Shown here: one piece after another, positions 1 through 8,302 of the stretch
Numbering within the stretch: position 1 is the first letter of the stretch
Layout of the letters: every line of letters begins with the position of its first letter
NCBI GenBank assembly: GCA_017444665.1
Contig: JAFSWC010000085.1
Span: 62,001-126,000, forward strand
DNA: 64,000 nucleotides
From: Oscillospiraceae bacterium
GTDB lineage: Bacteria; Bacillota; Clostridia; Oscillospirales; Oscillospiraceae
Reading direction: 5' to 3'
The notes under the pieces: generated by a model
Database searches by the model: none
Told to the model about the DNA's origin: nothing
The model's input: only the letters and a program-made list of their open reading frames with translations
Position numbers and translations under genes: made by a program

Positions 1-1
1 G

Positions 2-71
2 AATCATTCGTCAAATTGTTCAAATCGCAGGTTTTCCTTTTAATATTTGTTAAATATATTGACGAATGATT
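2..71. repeat. 13-bp perfect inverted repeat with 44-bp spacer
   Basis: AATCATTCGTCAA at 2-14 is matched perfectly in inverted orientation at 59-71. The 44 bp between the arms are AT-rich. The arms are too far apart for a classic operator but could be paired protein-binding sites or a long hairpin. It lies beyond the 3' end of the obg operon, and the gene to its left is outside the window. Confidence 0.6.
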
Positions 72-97
72 GTCTCTCGTTGTATATTAATTATGTT

Positions 98-131
98 GTG
101 TGCCGCATCGGACCAATACGATGCGGCACAC
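98..131 (-). terminator. hairpin downstream of obg
   Basis: A 13-bp perfect stem (98-110 with 119-131) and an 8-nt loop lie just past the obg stop codon. The minus strand has no long T-run after the stem, so it may be a weak terminator or an mRNA 3'-end stabiliser. Confidence 0.5.
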
Positions 132-137
132 TTGCTT

Positions 138-1421
138 TTATTCTCTGTATTCGAACATCAGGTCATACATGCTGACGGTATCGCCGTCTTTCACGCCCAT
201 CTCCTCCATGCGCTGGAACACGCCGTTCTCGCGCAGGATCCGGTCAAAAAACATCCGGCTTTCATAATCCGAAAAATTGATCGTTGCGACGAGCCGCTGC
301 AGCCACGGGCCCTCGACCAGCCACATATCATCATATTTTTCGATCGTCAGTTCACCGGAAGTGTCGACCTTGGGCTCCGGCGGGACGTAATCCGCTTCAT
401 AGCTTGCGATCGGCGGAAGCTCATGCAGACGCTTTGCACACTCGCCGACAAGCTCGCGCGTGCCGCTGTGCGCGGCAGCACTGATCTCAAAAAGCTTATA
501 TCCAAGCGCCTCAACGTGTCTGCGCAGCCTTTCAAGATTATCCGAGCCCTCCTCCAGCAGGTCGCACTTGTTTGCCGCGACGATCTGAGGACGGGAGGCC
601 AGCTCGGCGCTGTACTCCTTGAGTTCGGCGTTGATGGCTTCAAAATCTTCGACGGGATCCCGCCCCTCGCAGCCAGAGACGTCGACAAGGTGGACAAGCA
701 GACGGCAGCGGTCGATATGCCGCAGAAAGTCGTGGCCGAGGCCGGCTCCTTCGGAAGCGCCTTCGATGATCCCCGGAATATCGGCCATGACGAAGGACAC
801 GCCCTCGTCAACATAGACGACGCCCAGATTTGGGAAGAGCGTCGTGAAATGATAGTTTGCGATCTTCGGATGCGCTTTACTGACGACAGAAAGCAGCGTG
901 GATTTGCCGACGTTCGGAAACCCGACCAAACCGACATCCGCCAAAAGCTTCAGCTCCAGCGTGATATCGTGGCTCTCGCCCGGAAGACCGGGCTTGGCAA
1001 AGCGCGGGACCTGACGGGTCGGCGTGGCAAAGTGGGTATTGCCCCATCCGCCGCGGCCGCCTTTTGCAGCGACCCAGTCCTCGCCCGTTGACATGTCGTG
1101 CATGATAGCGCCGGTTTCCGTATCGCGTATCACCGTACCGCGCGGGACCTTGATGACCATAGGCTCGCCGTCGCGGCCGTTGCAGCGTTTTCCCTGTCCG
1201 GGCATACCGTTGCCGGCCACAAATTTACGCTTATAGCGAAAGTCCATCAGGGTGGACATGTTCTCGTCAACTGAAAAAATAACGCTTCCGCCGCGGCCGC
1301 CGTCGCCGCCGTCAGGGCCGCCCGCCGCCACATATTTTTCCCGGTGGAACGCCACCGCGCCGTCGCCGCCGTTTCCGGCGCGAACGGTAATCCTTGCTTT
1401 ATCAACAAAAGAGGCTGCCAT
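138..1421 (-). CDS. obg: GTPase Obg/CgtA
   Basis: Essential ribosome-associated GTPase acting in 50S subunit maturation and stress control. The 427 aa show the glycine-rich Obg fold (about 1-157), then a G domain with the P-loop GFPNVGKST (about 166-174), switch residues DIPGII and the base-recognition motif NKCD. The C-terminal OCT domain (about 350-427) gives the longer Gram-positive form. The ATG at 1421 is preceded by a GAGGGGAG ribosome site. It follows rplU-rpmA, the usual Firmicute arrangement, with a hairpin at 1474-1501 separating it from rpmA, so part of its expression may come from read-through. Identity is secure. Confidence 0.97.
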   Translation of the reverse strand: MAASFVDKARITVRAGNGGDGAVAFHREKYVAAGGPDGGDGGRGGSVIFSVDENMSTLMDFRYKRKFVAGNGMPGQGKRCNGRDGEPMVIKVPRGTVIRDTETGAIMHDMSTGEDWVAAKGGRGGWGNTHFATPTRQVPRFAKPGLPGESHDITLELKLLADVGLVGFPNVGKSTLLSVVSKAHPKIANYHFTTLFPNLGVVYVDEGVSFVMADIPGIIEGASEGAGLGHDFLRHIDRCRLLVHLVDVSGCEGRDPVEDFEAINAELKEYSAELASRPQIVAANKCDLLEEGSDNLERLRRHVEALGYKLFEISAAAHSGTRELVGECAKRLHELPPIASYEADYVPPEPKVDTSGELTIEKYDDMWLVEGPWLQRLVATINFSDYESRMFFDRILRENGVFQRMEEMGVKDGDTVSMYDLMFEYRE

Positions 1422-1473
1422 GTTCTCCCCTCATTTCCATCCGATACGTCGTGTGTTTGCCTGAAGTAAAACA

Positions 1474-1501
1474 AAAGACCGAACAGATCTGTCCGGTCTT
1501 T
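1474..1501 (-). terminator. hairpin between rpmA and obg
   Basis: AAAGACCG (1474-1481) pairs with CGGTCTTT (1494-1501), with an ACAGATCTGT palindrome in between. On the minus strand the stem is followed by TTTTGTTTTAC. It probably ends much of the rplU-rpmA transcript and lets some through to obg. Confidence 0.65.
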
Positions 1502-1510
1502 GTGTTTCTC

Positions 1511-1774
1511 TTACTGTGCGATTTCTTCGTAAACAGAGACCATCTTGCGGTCCTTGCCCATGCGCTCGAACTTCACTTTGCCGTCGATCAGAGCAAACAG
1601 AGTGTCGTCCTTTCCCTTACCGACATTGTTGCCGGGGTGGATCTTCGTTCCGCGCTGTCTGACAAGGATATTGCCGGCCAGGACAAACTGTCCGTCGGCT
1701 CTCTTGGTTCCAAGACGCTTAGACTCACTGTCGCGGCCGTTCTTGGTAGAACCCATACCTTTTTTATGTGCCAT
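1511..1774 (-). CDS. rpmA: 50S ribosomal protein L27
   Basis: Ribosomal protein L27 (87 aa), whose N-terminus reaches the peptidyl-transferase centre. The protein starts directly with MAHKKG, followed by the conserved STKNGRDS and GKD segments. Many Firmicutes carry a short N-terminal extension that the protease Prp removes. It is absent here, and no prp gene lies between rplU and rpmA (41-nt gap). AAGGAGGAG precedes the ATG at 1774. Confidence 0.97.
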   Translation of the reverse strand: MAHKKGMGSTKNGRDSESKRLGTKRADGQFVLAGNILVRQRGTKIHPGNNVGKGKDDTLFALIDGKVKFERMGKDRKMVSVYEEIAQ

Positions 1775-1814
1775 TTAGGTTACTCCTCCTTTTGTCAAAA
1801 TAGCTGCGGATGCT

Positions 1815-2129
1815 TCAGGCGTTGATCGCTTCGATCTGAACCTTGGTGTAGGGCTGTCTGTGGCCCTGCGTTCTGCGATAACCCTTTTTGGGCTTCATCT
1901 TGTAAACGCGGATCTTGGCGGCTTTGCCGTTCTTGACGACGTTTGCGCTGACGGACGCGCCTTCGACCACGGGCTTGCCGAAAACGACGTTCTCACCGTC
2001 GATCACAGCCAGGACCTGGTCAAACTTGACACTGTCGCCCGCAGCTGCGTCGAGCTTTTCGATGAAAACGACGTCACCCTCGGCGACACGGTACTGCTTA
2101 CCGCCGGTCACGATGATAGCATGCTTCAC
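1815..2129 (-). CDS. rplU: 50S ribosomal protein L21
   Basis: Ribosomal protein L21, a 23S rRNA-binding protein. I choose the GTG at 2129 because GGAGG lies 8 nt upstream (2138-2142). It gives 104 aa beginning [15 protein letters not shown], the normal family start and length. A longer reading frame starting at 2201 would add an unrelated 24-residue extension and is rejected. The C-terminal segment [13 protein letters not shown] is diagnostic. It is first in the rplU-rpmA-obg unit behind a strong promoter and a structured 5' leader. Confidence 0.96.
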   Translation of the reverse strand: MKHAIIVTGGKQYRVAEGDVVFIEKLDAAAGDSVKFDQVLAVIDGENVVFGKPVVEGASVSANVVKNGKAAKIRVYKMKPKKGYRRTQGHRQPYTKVQIEAINA

Positions 2130-2209
2130 GAATAGTTCCTCCCATCTTACAGGACTCGCTTTTGAGGCGCGGATCGCTCCGACTTTTGCAGGCCTCTTCA
2201 ATGCGGCTT
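2130..2209 (-). promoter_or_regulatory. 5' leader of rplU, possible L21 autoregulatory leader
   Basis: About 80 nt separate the predicted transcription start from the GTG. They can form a hairpin closed by GAGGC/GCCTC upstream of the GGAGG site. Firmicute rplU operons often carry an autoregulatory L21 leader in this position. I infer the role from position, since I could not match the full consensus by eye. Confidence 0.35.
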
Positions 2210-2213
2210 TGGT

Positions 2214-2242
2214 ATAATACCACGACTAATTGCCTCTGTCAA
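2214..2242 (-). promoter_or_regulatory. promoter of rplU-rpmA-obg
   Basis: Minus-strand TTGACA (2237-2242), a 17-bp spacer and TATTAT (2214-2219) make a near-consensus housekeeping sigma-A promoter, as expected for a ribosomal-protein operon. Confidence 0.85.
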
Positions 2243-2271
2243 CTGTTTTTCCGGCGTTTTTTCCTTTTTTA

Positions 2272-3603
2272 TCAGCCGACCGCCTGGATGGAATCATCAA
2301 CCAGCTCCACATGGCCGTCATCGCCGTTTTCGCTTAAAAACAGTCTGTGTTCAACGTGGTCCGCATCGGAATAGACGATCATCAAATCCGGCAAACCGTC
2401 CGGGATCTCTGTACGAATCTGCAGCGCACAATCGGTCATAAAGCTGGCGTACCAGTGGCGGTCTGACTCATAAAAACGCTCGTCCGCCTCAGGGTCATCC
2501 ACGTGGTAGCAATTGCTGATCGTAACGTCATAAGCCGTCCCGCTGACCTTCAAGTACATCTCGTCGCCCTCTGAGATGGCCAGACGGTCGATACTCCAGA
2601 CCGTTCCATCCTCCACTTCGTCAAGCGGAAGGATCTCCAGTTCGGCCGTTCCCTCGCGCGCAGCAGGCAGATACTTCTCGTCGATCACACCGACAAGCAG
2701 ATCATACGGGATCGTAAACATCGGAAAAGCGCTCTCTTCCGGCAGCAGCTCGCCAAACTCCGGGAAGAAAACCATTCCTTCACCTGAAAAATACCAGCTG
2801 CCGTCTCTAACAAGGGCTTTCAGCGCGCTGTCGGCATCGACGTCATTTTTTGCAATCTCTGAATACAGAGCATCATCCTGACGGGCGACAAAAATGATTC
2901 TGTCGCCCAGCGCGCTTTTGAGCGTCTCGTAATCGGAAGAAAGCATATCCAGCGTGATTTTTTCACCGGTCTGCGTGCTGTAATTACAGCCGACATAGGA
3001 ATGCTTTCCGCCTTTTCCGCCCGTATATACGCTTGTCCAATAACGAAAACTTACTACGCTTCCGTCGGCGCGGAGGTTTTTCACGGTTCTGGCGGAAGTG
3101 AATAACGTATTCAGCTCTGCCCCGGTATCATGGACATAGGAATAATTGTCGAGCGCCTCTTCCAACAGATGGTTTTTCCCGCCTTCGGCGCCGCTTCCGG
3201 AGATATAAGCCTCGTCGAACAGAACAAGCTGCTCGTTGATGGCCTTTGCCGCCTCGGGCCGCTCATCGATACGAACTGTCGGCGTAACATAGGAAAAGTC
3301 CAGAATCAGATGTCCATCAGGCGCGTCCGATAACTCGGTCGTCTTTTTGGTGTAAATGATCACCCTGTCGCCAAGTTCTGCGCCCGTTGCGTTTTCAGCA
3401 TCCGCGGTTATCTCGGGGATCGGTGTCTCTCTGGCCGCGTCGTCCCCCTCTTCGGTATCGGCAGGCGCGGGGATATCGGTCGTTTTCGCCTCCGGCGTGG
3501 GGAGCGGCGGCAGTTCTGCATTTCGGATCGCGTCAAGCTCGGCACAGGCGCTGAGCGCAAAAAGCATGGAAAGGCAAAGGATCAGACAAATCAGTTTCTT
3601 CAT
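2272..3603 (-). CDS. RsiV-like lipoprotein (DUF4163/DUF3298)
   Basis: Secreted lipoprotein of unknown specific role (443 aa). A signal peptide ends in a lipobox with Cys at residue 20 (LSAC). A Pro/Thr/Glu-rich linker follows to about residue 80, then a DUF4163-like segment (about 80-185) and a DUF3298-like segment (about 215-300, ending FTIPYDLL). This domain pair occurs in the lysozyme-sensing anti-sigma factor RsiV and in PdaC, but no anti-sigma helix or deacetylase domain is present. The last 120 residues are acidic and unrecognised. It starts 18 nt after the CYTH gene and probably shares its promoter. Confidence 0.75.
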   Translation of the reverse strand: MKKLICLILCLSMLFALSACAELDAIRNAELPPLPTPEAKTTDIPAPADTEEGDDAARETPIPEITADAENATGAELGDRVIIYTKKTTELSDAPDGHLILDFSYVTPTVRIDERPEAAKAINEQLVLFDEAYISGSGAEGGKNHLLEEALDNYSYVHDTGAELNTLFTSARTVKNLRADGSVVSFRYWTSVYTGGKGGKHSYVGCNYSTQTGEKITLDMLSSDYETLKSALGDRIIFVARQDDALYSEIAKNDVDADSALKALVRDGSWYFSGEGMVFFPEFGELLPEESAFPMFTIPYDLLVGVIDEKYLPAAREGTAELEILPLDEVEDGTVWSIDRLAISEGDEMYLKVSGTAYDVTISNCYHVDDPEADERFYESDRHWYASFMTDCALQIRTEIPDGLPDLMIVYSDADHVEHRLFLSENGDDGHVELVDDSIQAVG

Positions 3604-3621
3604 TTTTTTACCTCGTTACAA

Positions 3622-4119
3622 TCAAGCAAGCTTCTCAAACGGGATCGATTTGGCGATCGACGCGTTTGTGTATTCTTTTTCGGCCGTCACATCGCGAATG
3701 ATGCAAATATCCGGCGGAAGCAGCACCGGCTGCTCTTCGCTGTTCAGTTCCAGCTCCATCAGCGCGCGATCATGCCAGAACGGAAAAACGTCGATCTCAA
3801 ATACCTGTCCCCGGTAAGGATAGAGGTAACGGGTCTTACGCAAGACGTCTCTTCCCGGGTCTTTCTGCTGCATCAAAGAGCGGTACTCTTCTTCGGATAT
3901 TTCGTTTTCAATTTCGATGCGTGTCAGATCGCTTACTCTTTTTTTTGCCGTGTGCGTATAAACTTTTTTTCCTTCGGTCTCGCGGCAGCGGATCCGTTCT
4001 CTTCCGCCCTCGCCGCAAAGGATATAGATCTGTTCGATTTGAGATGATGAAAAGGAATCAAGCAGATGTTTCTCCGGCAAACGGATCAGATATTTACGTT
4101 CGATTTCCAGATGCTCCAT
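3622..4119 (-). CDS. CYTH-domain protein, putative triphosphatase
   Basis: Member of the CYTH (CyaB/thiamine triphosphatase) superfamily, which forms a beta-tunnel that binds inorganic or organic triphosphates with divalent metal. The N-terminus shows the defining ExExK signature (E5, E7, K9 within LEIERKYL). Downstream alternating charged strands, including RIEIENEI and FEIDVF, provide the tunnel residues. At 165 aa it is a single compact CYTH domain without the CHAD domain often fused to it. Substrate cannot be told from sequence; tripolyphosphate is the commonest for short bacterial members. Confidence 0.8.
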   Translation of the reverse strand: MEHLEIERKYLIRLPEKHLLDSFSSSQIEQIYILCGEGGRERIRCRETEGKKVYTHTAKKRVSDLTRIEIENEISEEEYRSLMQQKDPGRDVLRKTRYLYPYRGQVFEIDVFPFWHDRALMELELNSEEQPVLLPPDICIIRDVTAEKEYTNASIAKSIPFEKLA

Positions 4120-4150
4120 GTTGGGCCGCCTTTTATATTCTTGATTTTAC

Positions 4151-4179
4151 AGTATATCGAAGGATTATGACAAAATCAA
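4151..4179 (-). promoter_or_regulatory. promoter of CYTH-lipoprotein operon
   Basis: Minus-strand TTGATT (4174-4179), 17-bp spacer and TATACT (4151-4156), about 32 bp upstream of the ATG at 4119. It is divergent from the promoter at 4277. Confidence 0.65.
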
Positions 4180-4276
4180 GAATAATCCGTGCGAAGCGTC
4201 TGCTTTAAGAATAATTAAGCCCTTTTTCGCCCGCTTTTTCTTTTCACACACAGGGCAAAGGACGGTAAAAAAGGGA

Positions 4277-4304
4277 TTGACTTGCCGCGTATTTGAAATA
4301 TACT
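4277..4304 (+). promoter_or_regulatory. promoter of FeS oxidoreductase-hypA operon
   Basis: TTGACT (4277-4282), 16-bp spacer and TATACT (4299-4304). The start AAGGAGAG-ATG lies about 55 nt downstream. The 245-bp gap between the divergent genes holds both promoters and no other recognisable site. Confidence 0.7.
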
Positions 4305-4364
4305 ATTATCATATAGAGCAAAGAACATAATAACGACAATAAATTGTAAGGAGAGAGTACAAAA

Positions 4365-7052
4365 ATGGCAGAATTAAGGCCAAAAATCGTCAAGCTGTGT
4401 AAGGTCATCGGCGGCGTATCCGGCATGGTCAACAAGATCGACGAAAACGCGCCGGAATACTACAGCCTGGCAAACATCGTTACAGACGATGAAGCCGATG
4501 TTGCGATCGCAGCCGGTCTGCGCAAAGAGCGCACGGCGGCGTGGCTGGCAAAAAAAGTCGGCAAAAGCGTCGAAGAGACGGAAAAACTCGCCAAGCATCT
4601 TGCCTGGATCGGCGTTTTCCGCTGCACCTACGACGCCGAAGAAGGCGTTGACAAGTACTTCATGCAGATCTTTGCCCCCGGCATAATGGAAATGCTCGTC
4701 AACAACAAGGAGCTGCTGGAAACTCACCCCGAGGTCGGCCGCGCATTTGAGGAATACACCCGCAAGCGCATGGAACTGATGAGCGCCGTGATCCCCCAGG
4801 GCTACGGTTTGATGCGCGTCATCCCGATAGAAAGTGCGATCAAGGACGACCCGACGGCCAACGATTTCGACAAGCTTTCCTACTATCTGAACAAGTATGA
4901 CAAATTCTCGGTCTCTCCCTGCTCCTGCCGTTCCTCCCGCACCTCGATCAACGACGGCTGCGGCCATCTTGCCGATGAAATGTGCATTCAGATGGGCAAA
5001 GGCGCCGAGCATTATATCCGTACCGGCCGTGCCCGCGAGATCACGCGTGAGGAAGCGCTCGAGATCATCAAGCGCGCCGAGGATAACGGTCTGATGCACG
5101 ACATTCCGAACATTGAGGAAGCCGGCGAGAGCGCCGCGATCTGCAACTGCTGCTCCTGCGCCTGCTTTGGCCTTCGCGTCGGTCTGATGTTCGGCGCGCG
5201 CGACGTTATCCGTTCCAACTATGTCGCCACGATCGACGAGGCAAAGTGCGTCGCCTGCGGCATGTGCGTCGAAACCTGCCCGGCCAATGCGCTCAAGCTT
5301 GGTCAGAAGCTGCCCACGCGTGCGGATACCAGCGCTCCAGAATACAAGAAGATGACGGACGTTATCTTCTCCAAAGACGTATGGAACCCCAATTATCGCG
5401 AGAACTTTGAGGATACGCTTCCCACCGGCACCGCCCCCTGCAAGGCCGCCTGTCCGGCTCACATTGCCGTTCAGGGTTATCTGAAGCTTGCCGCGCAGGG
5501 CAAATACACCGAAGCGCTCGAGCTGATCAAGAGAGAAAATCCCTTCCCCGCCGTATGCGGCCGCATCTGCAACAAGCGCTGCGAGCAGGAATGCACCCGC
5601 GGCAATGTGGACGAGGCTGTTGCGATCGACGAGGTCAAGCGCTTTATCGCCGACCACGATCTTGATAAGTCCACGCGTTTTGTCCCCAAAATGCTCAACC
5701 AGACGGGCAAGCCCTTTACCGAAAAAATTGCGATCATCGGTGCCGGCCCTGCCGGTATGAGCTGCGCCTATTACCTGGCTAACAAGGGCTACCCTGTCAC
5801 GGTTTTTGACCGGAATCCCGTTCCCGGCGGCATGCTGACGCTTGGCATTCCGAACTTCCGTCTGGAAAAAGACGTTCTCAACGCGGAAATCGACATCCTC
5901 CGCGAGATGGGCGTTGAATTCAAGTGCGGCGTTGAAGTCGGCAAGGACGTCACGATCCAGCAGCTTCGCGAAGAAGGCTACAAGGGCTTCTATCTTGCGA
6001 TCGGCGCCCAGAAAAGTGCCAGGCTGAAAGTCCCCGGGGAAGATCTTGAAGGCGTTCTCGGCGGCGTCGACTTCCTGCGTGAGGTCAATCTCGGGAATAA
6101 GGTCGAGCTCGGCAAGCGCTGCGCCGTCGTCGGCGGCGGCAACGTTGCCATGGACGTCTGCCGCACGGCCGTTCGTCTCGGCGCCGAAAAGACCTATATC
6201 ATCTATCGCCGCGGCGAAGATGAAATGCCCGCCGACCGCGACGAGGTCAAAGAAGCGAAGGAAGAGGGCGTTGAATTCCGCTTCCTCTGCGCGCCTGTTG
6301 AAATTCTCGGCGAGAACGGCAAGGTAACCGGCATGAAGGTCGAACTGATGGAACTCGGCGAGCCTGATGAAAAAGGCCGCCGCAAACCTGTCGGCACCGG
6401 AAAGTTTGAAACGATCGAACTTGACAGCGTGATCGGCGCTGTCGGTCAGGTCGTTGACTGGGGCAATCTCGATATCGGCGACCTCAAGACCACACCCAAG
6501 GGCACTGCGCTGGCCGATCCGCTTACTTACCAGACCAATCAAAGCGATATCTTCGTCGGCGGCGACTGCTACACCGGCCCGAAGTTTGCCATCGACGCGA
6601 TCGCAGCCGGAAAAGAAGCCGCTATCTCGCTGCACCGCTTCGTCCACCCAGGCCAGACGCTGACCATGGGGCGCGACCGCAGGCACTTCACCGCGCTGGA
6701 TAAAGAGAAGGCTCTGCTCGACGTTGCAAGCTTCGACCGCGATCACCGTCAGCTTCCTGGCTATAACGAAGCCAAAGCCAAGACCTTCTCCGACGCCCGC
6801 GTCACCTTTACCGAAGAGCAGGTACGCAAGGAGACCGCGCGTTGCCTCGGGTGCGGCGTGACTAAGGTCGACGAGTACATGTGCATTGGCTGCGGCCTCT
6901 GCACGACGCGCTGCAAGTTTGACGCCATCAAGCTCAAAAAGGTCCGCAACTGGGAGGCCGGCTCGTTTGAGACCATGCCGATCAAGGTTGCCGAAGGGCT
7001 TGTCAAGCGTACCGGCGGCATCGTACGCAAAGCGATCGGCGGTAACAAATAA
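4365..7052 (+). CDS. multi-FeS, FAD/NAD(P)-dependent oxidoreductase (GltD/NfnB-like core)
   Basis: An 895-aa soluble electron-transfer protein. Residues 1-110 look like a winged-helix region. Around 180-265 there are Cys-rich stretches (CSC, CNCCSCAC), then a ferredoxin cluster CVACGMCVETC (about 295). Next come the GltD-type FeS helix with CKAACPAH and CGRIC (about 358-425), an FAD motif GAGPAGM (about 458) and an NAD(P) motif GGGNVAMD (about 588). A second ferredoxin-like pair (CLGCG, CIGCGLC) lies at about 826-855. The core matches glutamate-synthase small subunit and NfnB-type enzymes, with no glutamate synthase large subunit nearby. Electron partners are unknown. The stop codon overlaps the hypA start (TAATG). 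Confidence 0.8.
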   Translation: MAELRPKIVKLCKVIGGVSGMVNKIDENAPEYYSLANIVTDDEADVAIAAGLRKERTAAWLAKKVGKSVEETEKLAKHLAWIGVFRCTYDAEEGVDKYFMQIFAPGIMEMLVNNKELLETHPEVGRAFEEYTRKRMELMSAVIPQGYGLMRVIPIESAIKDDPTANDFDKLSYYLNKYDKFSVSPCSCRSSRTSINDGCGHLADEMCIQMGKGAEHYIRTGRAREITREEALEIIKRAEDNGLMHDIPNIEEAGESAAICNCCSCACFGLRVGLMFGARDVIRSNYVATIDEAKCVACGMCVETCPANALKLGQKLPTRADTSAPEYKKMTDVIFSKDVWNPNYRENFEDTLPTGTAPCKAACPAHIAVQGYLKLAAQGKYTEALELIKRENPFPAVCGRICNKRCEQECTRGNVDEAVAIDEVKRFIADHDLDKSTRFVPKMLNQTGKPFTEKIAIIGAGPAGMSCAYYLANKGYPVTVFDRNPVPGGMLTLGIPNFRLEKDVLNAEIDILREMGVEFKCGVEVGKDVTIQQLREEGYKGFYLAIGAQKSARLKVPGEDLEGVLGGVDFLREVNLGNKVELGKRCAVVGGGNVAMDVCRTAVRLGAEKTYIIYRRGEDEMPADRDEVKEAKEEGVEFRFLCAPVEILGENGKVTGMKVELMELGEPDEKGRRKPVGTGKFETIELDSVIGAVGQVVDWGNLDIGDLKTTPKGTALADPLTYQTNQSDIFVGGDCYTGPKFAIDAIAAGKEAAISLHRFVHPGQTLTMGRDRRHFTALDKEKALLDVASFDRDHRQLPGYNEAKAKTFSDARVTFTEEQVRKETARCLGCGVTKVDEYMCIGCGLCTTRCKFDAIKLKKVRNWEAGSFETMPIKVAEGLVKRTGGIVRKAIGGNK

Positions 7053-7396
7053 TGCACGAGCTCGGAATCTGTGACGCCCTGCTGAAAATGGTGGATAAGA
7101 TCGCCAAAGACGAGCAGTTGGACGGCATTTGCAAAATCACGGTAGAGGTCGGCACGCTCTCCGGCGTCGTCCCCAAGTATCTGGAGGATTGCTGGGAAGC
7201 CGTCGTTGACGGTACCGGTTACGTCGACACAGAATTTGTTGTCGAAGTATTGGAGGGCAAAGCACGCTGTCTCGATTGCGGGCATGAGTTTTCTGCCGGG
7301 ATCAACGACAGGCTTGTCTGCCCTGCCTGCGGCGGCGACAAGCTTACGCCTGTCTCAGGCCGAGACCTGACGCTGAAAGAGATCGAAGCGATCTGA
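7052..7396 (+). CDS. hypA: HypA family nickel metallochaperone
   Basis: HypA (114 aa) delivers nickel to [NiFe]-hydrogenase precursors. The protein begins MHE, the N-terminal nickel ligand motif, and carries a zinc site of two CxxC pairs (CLDC and CPAC, about residues 71-93). It overlaps the preceding oxidoreductase by one base (TAATG), so the two are translationally coupled. No other hyp gene or [NiFe]-hydrogenase subunit is in the window, so its partner here is open. HypA-like proteins also occur beside FeS oxidoreductases in Clostridia, where their role is unclear. Confidence 0.88.
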   Translation: MHELGICDALLKMVDKIAKDEQLDGICKITVEVGTLSGVVPKYLEDCWEAVVDGTGYVDTEFVVEVLEGKARCLDCGHEFSAGINDRLVCPACGGDKLTPVSGRDLTLKEIEAI

Positions 7397-7402
7397 ACAT
7401 TT

Positions 7403-7435
7403 TTGCCCGCCGTGTTCCGACGCGGCGGGCAATTT
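7403..7435 (+). terminator. hairpin after hypA
   Basis: TTGCCCGCCG (7403-7412) pairs perfectly with CGGCGGGCAA (7423-7432), with a 10-nt loop and a short TTT tail. The T-run is weak, so some transcription may enter the thioesterase gene. Confidence 0.55.
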
Positions 7436-7454
7436 ACCGGGAAGGACTGAACGA

Positions 7455-8162
7455 ATGGAAATCTATTCCGAAAACTACAGATTAAAAAGCCGTGACGTTG
7501 ACCGTTTCCGCTCGCTTCGCATGTCGTCGCTGTTCGAGATCATGCAGGAAACGGCGACCGAGCATTCGGAACTCCTCGGCTCCGGCATCGACGTGATCCG
7601 CGCAAAAAATCTGATGTGGGTGCTTGCACTGCAGCTGGTCGAGATCGAGCGTATGCCGAAATATCGCGAGGAAATTCGGATCGAAACCTGGCCCGGACGG
7701 ACGGTGCACTCACTCTATCCCCGGTATCACTGTATCCTGGACGCCGAGGGCAATTGCATCATCCGTTCTTCCGCCATTTGGACGCTTGCGGACGTCTTGG
7801 AGCGAAAGCTTGTTCCTTCCGCGCAGTCAGGCTTTGACTATGCGGGGGTGAAGACCGGGAAGGAAATATCCCTTCCCCGCCCGCCGCGTTCTTTCTTCAC
7901 AAACGAATCCATGCCCTTCACTGTGCCGCTCAGCTATATTGATATGAATGGGCACATGAACAATACGCGCTATTTTGATCTGGCCGAAAACGTCTTTTCT
8001 CCTGCGAAAGACGGCCGCTCCCCGTCCCGGATTCTGGTAGAATATGCTTCCGAGCTTCGCCTTGGTGAAACATATGATATTTCCTGGGGTGAAAAGGACG
8101 GCCACTGTTATCTGATGGGAGGCGGAGAAAAGCCTTCCTTCCGCATCGTCGTGGATTATTGA
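7455..8162 (+). CDS. acyl-ACP thioesterase
   Basis: Fat/Acyl-ACP_TE family thioesterase (235 aa) of double hot-dog fold, which releases free fatty acids from acyl carrier protein in the cytoplasm. The first hot-dog (about 1-125) has LFEIMQETATEHSELLG and WVLALQLVEI. The second begins near VPLSYIDMNGHMNNTRYFD, where the Asp-x-Asn-x-His-x-Asn catalytic segment lies. Length fits bacterial members. Start ATG at 7455 follows GGGAAGGACTG. It sits alone between a weak hairpin upstream and a strong terminator downstream. Confidence 0.9.
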   Translation: MEIYSENYRLKSRDVDRFRSLRMSSLFEIMQETATEHSELLGSGIDVIRAKNLMWVLALQLVEIERMPKYREEIRIETWPGRTVHSLYPRYHCILDAEGNCIIRSSAIWTLADVLERKLVPSAQSGFDYAGVKTGKEISLPRPPRSFFTNESMPFTVPLSYIDMNGHMNNTRYFDLAENVFSPAKDGRSPSRILVEYASELRLGETYDISWGEKDGHCYLMGGGEKPSFRIVVDY

Positions 8163-8184
8163 GATACCGCAATAAGCTGTCAAA

Positions 8185-8222
8185 AAGAAAGACGGGATTC
8201 TGTAAGATCTCGTCTTTCTTTT
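8185..8222 (+). terminator. terminator after thioesterase
   Basis: The stem AAAGAAAGACGGGAT (8185-8199) pairs with ATCTCGTCTTTCTTT (8207-8222 region, one mismatch), followed by a T-rich stretch. Confidence 0.75.
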
Positions 8223-8302
8223 GTTAACATAACACATTGTCCGGTAAATGGGACATGTCATCTGATATTCTTGGATCAAAGAGAAAAAGGAGGCTTTGAC
8301 CC

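Noticed and set aside
4374..6746. 790-aa open frame antisense to the FeS oxidoreductase
   Set aside because: It mirrors a highly biased coding frame, has no family motif or ribosome site, and the plus-strand frame carries clear FAD and FeS motifs.
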